A stretch of 64,000 nt of DNA from JANQIO01 sp965229625 (GTDB lineage Bacteria > Pseudomonadota > Gammaproteobacteria > Pseudomonadales > Halieaceae): positions 1,736,001-1,800,000 of the forward strand of contig CBDDJJ010000002.1 of assembly GCA_965229625.1 (NCBI GenBank), written 5' to 3'. A model generated the notes under the pieces. The model searched no databases, was not told where the DNA came from, and worked only from the letters and a program-made list of their open reading frames with translations. Every line of letters starts with the position of its first letter. Position 1 is the stretch's first letter. Made by a program: the position numbers and the translations under genes. Shown one piece after another: positions 9,457-15,510 of this stretch.

Positions 9457-9565
9457 TGCTCTCTTGACGCCAGTCAAGGCGTCTGCGCCCGCCATCAGTT
9501 AGCGTCATTGAACGAGTTGGAAAATCCCTACAACCGATCCCAAAAATGATCTGGAGGACCATGCC

Positions 9566-10018
9566 ATGCTGAGCGTCGACGAAATCATGACGCGTGAACC
9601 CCACACGCTAGGACCTGACAACACACTGGTAGACGCCGCGCAGTTAATGCACGAGCACAACATCCGACACATTCCGATTGTCGACTCAGATGGCGGCGTT
9701 GTCGGATTGGTTTCGCATCGAGATGTGCTGGCCGCCAGTGACTCGACCCTGCTGCGTAGTGATGCGATTGAGGAGTCTGATGACGGAAAGGAGCGTTACG
9801 TCGCGCTATCGAGCGTGATGAGTACGCCTGTGGAGACGACCGATGAACACGCCAGTCTGCTCGGTGCCGCCATCACCCTGCGCCAGCACCGGATGGGCTG
9901 CCTCCCCATCACCAGTGACGGCAAGCTGGTTGGCATTATCAGCGATTCCGATTTCCTGGAGGTTGCCATCGTTCTGCTGGAGCAGATCGAGGAGAGCGAT
10001 CCTGAGGAAGTTGACTGA
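9566..10018 (+). CDS. Two-CBS-domain protein
   Basis: 150 residues made of two CBS motifs. The first covers about 1-60 (VDEIMTREPHTL, IRHIPIVDSDGGVVGLVSHRDVL) and the second about 75-140 (LSSVMSTPVETTDEHASL, MGCLPITSDGKLVGIISDSDFL). Together they form a Bateman module, which typically binds adenosine nucleotides and senses energy state. No catalytic domain is attached, so it is likely a soluble regulator or a stress-type protein. The ribosome site tctggagga lies before the ATG. It is monocistronic. Partner and ligand are unknown. Confidence 0.9.
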   Translation: MLSVDEIMTREPHTLGPDNTLVDAAQLMHEHNIRHIPIVDSDGGVVGLVSHRDVLAASDSTLLRSDAIEESDDGKERYVALSSVMSTPVETTDEHASLLGAAITLRQHRMGCLPITSDGKLVGIISDSDFLEVAIVLLEQIEESDPEEVD

Positions 10019-10145
10019 CGGCTAAAGAGGAGGTTCGGAAAGACGATGAAAGTTAACTCAATTCAGTACCTCCACCCAGGGTTCCGAGACTGAAAAGGGT
10101 AGCGACGTAAGTAAACTGTCACGGGAAACCAAATTCGGAATAGCA

Positions 10146-10667
10146 GTGCCAGATACTCAGTACAGATACCAGTTAAATGCCAAGGCACATCTGCGGCAGG
10201 CTTGGACAATAGTTTTTGCCGCCTCTACTCTCATAGTCTTCCCGGCATATTTTTTATGGGCTTTTGGTTCTGACTCGCTCGGCTTTGGATTTACCGCCGC
10301 AGCAGCAGTCTTCTTCTTAACGCTGACTCCTCAGATAGTTCTCCATGCTCGCTACTGGTATCTCAACAAGGGTGTCAGCATCACTTTTGATACAAATACG
10401 AAGACCATTACATGGAAATGTGATTGTGGTGAGTCTACACATCCAATAAGCGATATTCGATCTGCTTCTACGGTAGTGTCGCTGGCCAAGTTGCATGGGC
10501 AAGCTCGTTGGTTTCCCTGGGACAGCTACTTCTATTCGTGGCTCGAGTTTGCCGACGGCACTAAAGTCTGCGTGACTTCGCTATTAGTTCCCGAACTGCA
10601 GTGGCCAATCAATCTGAGCATTGAAGAAGTACACGGGGCCACGTATTGCTGGCCATCGAGCCGATAA
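10146..10667 (+). CDS. Small membrane protein, unknown function
   Basis: 173 residues from a GTG start. Two hydrophobic helices lie near residues 20-40 and 47-65, followed by a soluble beta-rich region containing WKCDCGES (two close cysteines) and many aromatic residues. This layout resembles PH-like or DUF-type membrane proteins whose domain follows a TM hairpin. No family is recognised. It is the last gene before the repeat cluster and the insertion sequence, and the codon usage is slightly AT-richer than its upstream neighbours, so it may already belong to accessory DNA. Confidence 0.6.
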   Translation: MPDTQYRYQLNAKAHLRQAWTIVFAASTLIVFPAYFLWAFGSDSLGFGFTAAAAVFFLTLTPQIVLHARYWYLNKGVSITFDTNTKTITWKCDCGESTHPISDIRSASTVVSLAKLHGQARWFPWDSYFYSWLEFADGTKVCVTSLLVPELQWPINLSIEEVHGATYCWPSSR

Positions 10668-10685
10668 AGATCGTATCACCAGGGC

Positions 10686-10795
10686 AAACTGAAAAGGGCT
10701 CTGACCCCTTTTCCTGCTTTTCCTGCAAGACTGAAAAACGGCTTTGACCCAGTCACGCTTGCTAGCACGTTTGGCGCACACTGAGAAAAGGACTC
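10686..10795. repeat. Cluster of three degenerate 'ctgaaaagggctctgacccc' motifs
   Basis: Three related segments follow one another: ctgaaaagggctctgacccc (about 10689), ctgaaaaacggctttgaccc (about 10732) and ctgagaaaaggactctga (about 10781). The first also forms AAAAGGG...CCCTTTT, a small inverted repeat at 10692-10712. A fourth partial copy, gactgaaaagggtagcgac, is near 10088. Similar 'gggtcagagccctttt' motifs are widespread intergenic repeats near transposase genes in gammaproteobacteria. The insertion sequence begins inside the last copy. Confidence 0.6.
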
Positions 10796-10857
10796 TGAAG
10801 TTCCTCCGATAGATCGGACATTCCAACTAGGAGACAATCCTAACGACGGAGTGACCG

Positions 10858-11154
10858 ATGACAAAACGAAAAACTTACACCAAGGCCTTCAAGACGGAGG
10901 CCGTCAAACTACTCGAAGCCGGCGACAAACCGGCTGAGCAGCTGGCCCGTGAACTCGGCGTGCGCCGGAACTCACTCTACAAGTGGCAGAAGGAACTGCA
11001 GCTGAAGGGTGACCAGGCCTTCTCCAACAAGCCAGGACCTAAGCCCCCTGCCGATGCTGAGATGGCCCGACTCAGGGCTGAGAACGAACGCCTCCAGGAG
11101 GAGGTTGAGATCCTAAAAAAGGCGGCGGCGTACTTCGCGCGCGACCTGGAGTGA
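10858..11154 (+). CDS. IS3-family transposase OrfA (helix-turn-helix protein)
   Basis: 98 residues. The N-terminal half is a transposase_8 helix-turn-helix (TKAFKTEAVKLLEAGDK then LARELGVRRNSLYKWQKEL) that binds the element ends. The C-terminal part is a leucine-zipper coiled coil (AEMARLRAENERLQEEVEILK) for multimerisation. The frame reaches a stop overlapping the GTG of orfB, but an A6G slippery site within codons 86-88 would let ribosomes slip -1 into the orfB frame and make the OrfAB fusion. It appears intact. Confidence 0.92.
   Translation: MTKRKTYTKAFKTEAVKLLEAGDKPAEQLARELGVRRNSLYKWQKELQLKGDQAFSNKPGPKPPADAEMARLRAENERLQEEVEILKKAAAYFARDLE
11115..11121 (+). promoter_or_regulatory. Programmed -1 ribosomal frameshift site A_AAA_AAG
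   Basis: The heptamer AAAAAAG is phased in the orfA frame as A AAA AAG, the canonical bacterial -1 slippery sequence. The -1 frame is open from here into orfB without a stop. IS3 elements use exactly this device to make the active OrfAB transposase. Confidence 0.75.
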
Positions 11155-12016
11155 AGTACGCCTTTATCCGCGAGCAAAGGCCGCACCATGCCCTGGTAAG
11201 GCTGTGTTCCGCCCTGCAGGTGTCCCGTAGCGGTTACTACGACTGGTTGAAGCGAGAGCCCGGCCCCAGGGCCCGGGCCAACGCCACACTGGTGGCGGTG
11301 ATGCGCCAGATCCATGGCGAGGTCTACCGGAGCTACGGCTCACCCAGGATGCACGTGGAGCTGATGCACCGGGGATATTCCGCCAGCCGTGGCCGGGTGG
11401 AACGGCTGATGAGGGCACACGGTATCCGGGCTGAGCGGTCGAACCGTCACCGCCGCTGCCGTCGCCACCGGGAGGTGCAGCCGCCAGAGCCCAATCTCCT
11501 GGATCGGCAGTTCCATGCCGCCGCGCCCAACGAGAAGTGGGTATCCGATATCACGTTCATCGAGACACGACAGGGCTGGCTGTACCTGGCCATTGTGCTC
11601 GACCTGTACTCAAGGGCAATCGTGGGCTGGTCGATGCGGCATCGGCTGACGGCTGATATCGTGCGTGACGCGCTGAGTATGGCGGCACAGCACCGGAGCG
11701 GCACGCGAGGCGCCCTGGTGCACTCAGATCAGGGCAGTCAATACACAGCGGCGGGATACCGAGAGGACCTATCGAGATACGGCATGACGGCAAGCATGAG
11801 CCGCAAGGGAGAGTGCCATGACAACGCCGTAGCGGAGAGTTTCTTCCACACGCTGAAGGACGAACTGACGGGAGACAAGATGTTCAAATCACGTGACGAG
11901 GCAAGGCAAGGCAAGCCATCTTCCGCTACATCGAACTGTTCTATAACCGAAAGCGGCGGCATTCCTATCTGGGCTACCAGGCGCCCTTGGCCTATGAGAC
12001 GATGAATGCCGCCTGA
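11151..12016 (+). pseudogene. IS3-family transposase OrfB, frameshifted near its 3' end
   Basis: The integrase-core transposase has a complete catalytic triad: Asp in WVSDITF, Asp in HSDQGSQY and, 35 residues later, Glu in HDNAVAESFF. Near codon 250 the pentamer GCAAG is present three times in tandem (11901-11915), where DEARQAIFRYIELF is expected. The extra five bases shift the frame, so the current reading ends at 12005 with an unrelated tail. The proper C-terminus (IFRYIELFYNRKRRHSYLGY...ETMNAA) is readable in another frame to the TGA at 12014-12016. Loss of the conserved C-terminal helix probably inactivates the element. The start used in translation would normally come from frameshifting out of orfA. 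Confidence 0.8.
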
Positions 12017-12101
12017 TTACCGTGTCCGATCTGGTAGGGGAAGTTCATACTGCCCCCCGAATTCCGAGGTTCCCCGAAATTGGGTTCCCCCGGAGTTTCG
12101 G

Positions 12102-12377
12102 CTAGTTCTTTTTCCTATGTGGCTTCATTGCATTGTTAACTGACTTCCTTCCAACTTTTACATCAGCGACAGATCTACCGTACTTATCTCGGGCTTTAGT
12201 ATCTATCGAAACTTCTTGGCCAACTATCATTTTCTCTAGTGCAGTCTTTGCCTTTTGGTATCCTGGCTGTCGCTTTTCAGGAGTGTCCACGTTTGCTAAC
12301 CGAACCGGATTTTTGCGCTTGTCAGTTAGGAACGTATCGCCATCAATCACTTTCGTTACCTTTTCTTTTCTAGCCAT
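12102..12377 (-). CDS. Small staphylococcal-nuclease-like (SNase) protein, possibly C-terminally shortened
   Basis: 91 residues with a good ribosome site (cggaggtagtac) before the ATG. The SNase/thermonuclease pattern is visible: VIDGDTF near the start, then VRLANVDTPEK containing the first active-site Arg and Asp, and KARDKYGRSVADV near the C-terminus with the second Arg region. Typical SNase domains continue about 20-30 residues beyond 'VNxxMV'; here the protein ends abruptly with NNAMKPHRKKN, about 55 bases from the IS right end. It is therefore either a mini-SNase or trimmed during IS-associated rearrangement. It lies downstream of the Ubl operon on the same strand (94-base gap) and could be its last gene. 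No signal peptide, so cytoplasmic. Confidence 0.65.
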   Translation of the reverse strand: MARKEKVTKVIDGDTFLTDKRKNPVRLANVDTPEKRQPGYQKAKTALEKMIVGQEVSIDTKARDKYGRSVADVKVGRKSVNNAMKPHRKKN

Positions 12378-12471
12378 GTACTACCTCCGGGTTGATCAAG
12401 TATTTTCTGGTTAATATATAAAGCAATACCGGGAACAATGAGCCTGACTCCTTGCTTTCATGCCAACGTTT

Positions 12472-12900
12472 TTAGCGTTGCCTCCTGTTGAGGAAATCCC
12501 AAAGCTCTTTCAGCTTGCAATTCCACCATCCCAAAAACCCGCGATCATTTTTTGCCAGCAGTATTTCTCGTCGTTTTGCTCGCTTGCGGCGTCCAGCATC
12601 AATCTGAGCCTGCGACATTTCCCCGGCCCAGATGACTTTGCCTGAGGTTATCCAATAGTGAGAACGGCACGTGTAACTCCAGTTTCCTATAGAAGGCCAA
12701 AGCGTAACTCCTTCATCGTTAATCGTATATTGCCAGTCGGTTGGCGAGAATGGAGTCACGACCTCTTCACCGCAACCACAGCAACATAGATGTATTGCAG
12801 TTCGATACACGTCTGAAATGTAGACAAGACCTTCCTGTATTTCTTCAGGGATTTCTCTAACCAGCTTATAAGCTACGAGCCTAGTCATGAACGCATTCAT
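12472..12900 (-). CDS. DUF6527-type zinc-binding protein of a ubiquitin-like operon
   Basis: 142 residues. The core HLCCCGCGEEVVTPFSP, then WQYTINDEGVTLWPSIGNW and YTCRSHYWI, is the pattern I associate with DUF6527. It has a cysteine cluster (Cys39-41, Cys43) and a later Cys78/His81 suited to binding zinc. The C-terminus is basic and helical (GRRKRAKRREILLAK). The family occurs with ThiF/E1 and multiubiquitin genes in bacterial ubiquitin-like operons; its biochemical role is not established to my knowledge. Its start lies inside the end of the E1-like gene (20-base overlap), which implies translational coupling. Confidence 0.75.
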   Translation of the reverse strand: MNAFMTRLVAYKLVREIPEEIQEGLVYISDVYRTAIHLCCCGCGEEVVTPFSPTDWQYTINDEGVTLWPSIGNWSYTCRSHYWITSGKVIWAGEMSQAQIDAGRRKRAKRREILLAKNDRGFLGWWNCKLKELWDFLNRRQR

Positions 12901-14068
12901 CGCGACTGAGGCCGTGAGAGTTTATAGAGTAAACAGACTGATGCTCATGCATAACATCTTGATAATAGCCTAGAGATTTCTTCCACCGCATAACTGCAAG
13001 CGCGGCGGCTAACATGTTTAGATCTGAGACTTGAATGTTTGAAGAATAAACATCGTCCTCTGCCTGTACGCCGCGTGAAACGTGTTGACCCAAGTGTTTA
13101 TTTACTGTTGGTGATGCAAAGGTTGTTCTAATCAAGCCGGTGAGACAGCTCTGTTCGGTCAAGAACTGAACATCGAGTCCGGAGTCAACAAAAGGGATCT
13201 TGTTATCGATTAGATACTGGAAGATCAGGTCACGCGCCGCGGAGCTATCTACAGCCACAAAAACAAAATCAAAGTGCTCGAGCCGTTTGATGTTGTCTTC
13301 GTCCAGATACTCCGGAAACGCAGTGACGCCTTTGTGCATACGTGTATATTGGCTTGCCAGATACTCCGCCTTCTTCGGCTTTTGCCGGAGGGCGTCTACT
13401 GAGATAGCGCCAGGACTTCGAAACGCATTGTGCTGATAAAAATAGTCTCCATCGAACAACACGATCTCTTGGACCGGAGTTTTCGCGATTTGGTCGAGTA
13501 CATAGCCGCCGGTACCGCCTACGCCCACGATTCCGATTCTGAGCCCAGAAAACTTTCGCATTAACTCAGATATGCCAGCACGGCTTGAAGCCGTATCCGA
13601 GTATGTAAACACTGATTCTTCATCCATTGTTTCGACTAGGGTGAAGGTTTGAGCAGTAGCACAAGAATCAATAGCTTTTGCTTCGTTTTCCAAGATGCGC
13701 ACGTATCGAACCATTTTCTCGTAGTAGTCGGCGTACCCGCCAGGCGGCTTGTTGGAGAATCTGTATTTAGAGATTGTGGTTTCATCAATATGTACAACCG
13801 ACTCTCTGGCGCCAAGAGCGGAAATTGGCGAGCCGGCAAAGGAGAACGGTATATCTCCACTGAAATAAACCTGATGATCTCTCGGCCGAGTTGTCTTTTC
13901 GCCGGCCAGAGTCAAGTCCGTAAAAAGGACAGCGAAGCGAATTTGGGAAGTACTGTCCAAATAAGGCACATTTGATAGCACCAAATAGCCATGTTTGATC
14001 GAGACTTCGTAACCCTCGTTACGCAGTCTCATCAAGTCATCGCTAGCTAAGATCAGTTCTTCCGACAT
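12881..14068 (-). CDS. E1-like ThiF-family adenylyltransferase with N-terminal DUF6791
   Basis: 395 residues. Residues 1-150 match the DUF6791 type (LRNEGYEVSIKHGYLVL, TTRPRDHQVYFSG). Residues about 175-330 are a Rossmann ThiF/E1 domain with nucleotide loop GVGGTGG (182-188), acidic strand end FDGD (205-208), the Arg of HNAFRSP (217), lysines in KPKKAEYL and Asp274. Such enzymes adenylate the C-terminus of a ubiquitin-like protein. Cys308 (EQSCLTG) and Cys392 near the C-terminus could form a thioester; which one does is unknown. It overlaps the Ubl gene upstream by 26 bases and DUF6527 downstream. Ribosome site aaggaatgatattca. The neighbourhood indicates activation of the adjacent Ubl for conjugation. 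Confidence 0.85.
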   Translation of the reverse strand: MSEELILASDDLMRLRNEGYEVSIKHGYLVLSNVPYLDSTSQIRFAVLFTDLTLAGEKTTRPRDHQVYFSGDIPFSFAGSPISALGARESVVHIDETTISKYRFSNKPPGGYADYYEKMVRYVRILENEAKAIDSCATAQTFTLVETMDEESVFTYSDTASSRAGISELMRKFSGLRIGIVGVGGTGGYVLDQIAKTPVQEIVLFDGDYFYQHNAFRSPGAISVDALRQKPKKAEYLASQYTRMHKGVTAFPEYLDEDNIKRLEHFDFVFVAVDSSAARDLIFQYLIDNKIPFVDSGLDVQFLTEQSCLTGLIRTTFASPTVNKHLGQHVSRGVQAEDDVYSSNIQVSDLNMLAAALAVMRWKKSLGYYQDVMHEHQSVYSINSHGLSRDECVHD

Positions 14069-14315
14069 TGAATATCATTCCTTCTCGAGCTTTCACGGAC
14101 TGACCCTCGACCAAAGTGCCATCCCTCTTCCCATTTCTAGAAACATATGTAACCGTGAATACAATTTGATTCGTTGGTGTCTGACCGGGAAAGGCCATTT
14201 GAATCGCATCAAGATAAGTGATGTCGCGTTCACGTTTAGATATTTCTCTAGGCCTACCATTAACTATGATGGTGATTGTTCTTGGTTTTCTATGTTCGTT
14301 AGCTACTCCATCCAC
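14043..14315 (-). CDS. Single-domain multiubiquitin-type ubiquitin-like protein
   Basis: 90 residues from a GTG with ribosome site aaaggag ten bases upstream. The sequence TITIIVNGRPREISK, ITYLDAIQMAFPG, FTVTYVSRNGKRDGTL and VEGQSVKAREGMIFNVGRT follows the bacterial Multi_ubiq beta-grasp pattern, with the hallmark 'GxSVxxxEGMxFNV'. Only one copy of the domain is present. The C-terminus is VGRTDLS and lacks a Gly-Gly, so conjugation, if it occurs, must use a different C-terminal chemistry or prior trimming. It is the first gene of the operon with the E1-like and DUF6527 genes, and the likely substrate of the E1-like enzyme. Confidence 0.8.
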   Translation of the reverse strand: MDGVANEHRKPRTITIIVNGRPREISKRERDITYLDAIQMAFPGQTPTNQIVFTVTYVSRNGKRDGTLVEGQSVKAREGMIFNVGRTDLS

Positions 14316-14455
14316 TTTTCTCTCACTCCTTTCGGTATATCCAATGCTTCTGAACCATCAGTGACAGCATCGCGTGGGGTTCAAAAGTCGTATTGACGTT
14401 TGAACACCACAGAAGCAGACTGTATCACCAAACTGGACAAAATGTACCACCAAAA

Positions 14456-14493
14456 TAACACGCATGTAAATTGTCGTGTTACACTTGTAACAC
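14456..14493. promoter_or_regulatory. Palindromic operator region between Ubl operon and XRE-ImmA genes
   Basis: At 14476-14493 GTGTTACA-CT-TGTAACAC is a perfect 8-bp-arm palindrome. A second pairing, TAACACG at 14456-14462 with CGTGTTA at 14475-14481, overlaps it, and another TAACAC half-site lies at about 14499. The sites sit 30-65 bases before the XRE start and 160 bases before the Ubl start. Placement and symmetry fit a dimeric XRE repressor that controls its own promoter and possibly the divergent operon. Confidence 0.65.
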
Positions 14494-14522
14494 AAAATTA
14501 ACACAGTCTGGCGGGGAGATAT

Positions 14523-14837
14523 ATGGACCACGATGATCTAGGACGCTTAGTTCTTAAACGTAGGGGCAACATGGGGATTCGGGCTGCAGCCAAGGAGATA
14601 GGAATTAGCCCGACGACACTCTCAAAGATCGAGCGAGGCCACATACCCGATCAAAAGACTCTCGAGACAGTCTGCCAATGGCTTGGTGAGAAGCCGGCGC
14701 AGTTCACCGCAATCTCTAAACTTCAGATTGCTTTCAAGGCTGATGTAGCGGTTAGTAAGGAAACAAGGAAGTCGTTAGCCAACTTAGTAGATTTGGCTCA
14801 CGAGCAGTTTGTCGAGATGAATGCAGAAGGGGAGTAG
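14523..14837 (+). CDS. XRE-family helix-turn-helix transcriptional regulator
   Basis: 104 residues. A Cro/CI-type helix-turn-helix occupies about residues 8-65 (IRAAAKEIGISPTTLSKIERG, then KTLETVCQWLGEKPAQF). The C-terminal helix (KSLANLVDLAHEQFVEM) could dimerise. It is preceded by ggggagatat and a palindromic operator. It directly abuts an ImmA/IrrE metallopeptidase gene, as in ImmR-ImmA pairs, where the peptidase cleaves the repressor in response to a signal. It is divergent from the ubiquitin-like operon and probably regulates it, itself, or both. Confidence 0.88.
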   Translation: MDHDDLGRLVLKRRGNMGIRAAAKEIGISPTTLSKIERGHIPDQKTLETVCQWLGEKPAQFTAISKLQIAFKADVAVSKETRKSLANLVDLAHEQFVEMNAEGE

Positions 14838-15401
14838 GTGGCTTTCAGAAGAGGGTTCAAATCCCAATGCGAAAAGAGATCTGTCGAGCTTCGTAAACAG
14901 CTCGGACTTGCTCCTATTTCCCCATTGTCAGCGCATCAGTTAGCCAGCCATCTAGGAGTACAGGTCTGGGGGGCAGATGCTATAGAAGGCCTTTCTGGTT
15001 CGGACCGACAGCAGTTGTTCGAGATTGATCCTGGTTCATGGTCGGCATTCACCTTAAGAGTCGTTGGAAGAGACCTGATCGTTTACAATCCGGCCCAAAG
15101 CAAACCTAGAATCAATAGTGTCGTCATGCATGAGCTTTCCCACATCATTTTGGGACACGAACTACATGAGGTTGTAGTACATGAAGAGGGACACATGATT
15201 CCAGGAAACTACGATAGGGATCAAGAGGATGAAGCCGACTGGCTCGGCGGGACACTACTCTTGCCTAGGCCTGCCCTCGTACATGCTAGAAACTTGGGTT
15301 TATCCAATGATGACGTCAGAGAGAAGTTCGAAGTAAGCAGAGACATGGTCACGTGGCGTTTCCGAATGACCGGAGTGGATTACCAGTTCTCACGGAGATA
15401 A
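14838..15401 (+). CDS. ImmA/IrrE-family metallopeptidase
   Basis: 187 residues from a GTG immediately after the XRE stop, so translation is coupled. The zincin motif VVMHELSHIILGH (His98, Glu99, His102) is present, with a downstream acidic helix DEADWLGGTLLLPR that supplies the third ligand, as in ImmA/IrrE (DUF955) proteins. The C-terminal segment FEVSRDMVTWRFRMTG is the usual 'S...v..RL' helix of the family. Family members cleave XRE-type repressors on a stress signal such as DNA damage or invasion; the adjacent XRE protein is the obvious candidate substrate. All catalytic residues are present. Confidence 0.88.
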   Translation: MAFRRGFKSQCEKRSVELRKQLGLAPISPLSAHQLASHLGVQVWGADAIEGLSGSDRQQLFEIDPGSWSAFTLRVVGRDLIVYNPAQSKPRINSVVMHELSHIILGHELHEVVVHEEGHMIPGNYDRDQEDEADWLGGTLLLPRPALVHARNLGLSNDDVREKFEVSRDMVTWRFRMTGVDYQFSRR

Positions 15402-15510
15402 GTTGTCACTTTAGAAGTAGCTTGCCTGAAATTTCTCCTACAACCAGTGACACGTTCTTCTTTCGCAACTCTATCATTCTGTGTTCATCTGTTTTTCGGA
15501 CAACCCCAAT

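Larger units (their letters stand above)
10796..12047 (+). mobile_element. IS3-family insertion sequence, about 1.25 kb
   Basis: Two overlapping transposase frames are bounded by imperfect 25-bp terminal inverted repeats: the left end starts TGAAGTTCC at 10796-10820 and the right end, on the complementary strand, starts TGAACTTCC at 12047-12023. The last eight bases of both arms, ATCGGACA, are identical; six of 25 positions differ overall. Ends of TG...CA type, a DD(35)E integrase domain and a -1 frameshift between orfA and orfB fit IS3. No convincing 3-4-bp target duplication flanks it (ctc before, tac after), so it may be old or a rearrangement product. The left end lies inside a dispersed repeat motif. 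Confidence 0.85.

Noticed and set aside
10790..12052. Target-site duplication around the IS3 element
   Set aside because: The three or four bases on either side (ctc / tac) do not match, so no duplication is claimed.
12133..12414. Plus-strand frame opposite the SNase-like gene
   Set aside because: The minus strand has a ribosome site and SNase motifs; the plus frame has neither.
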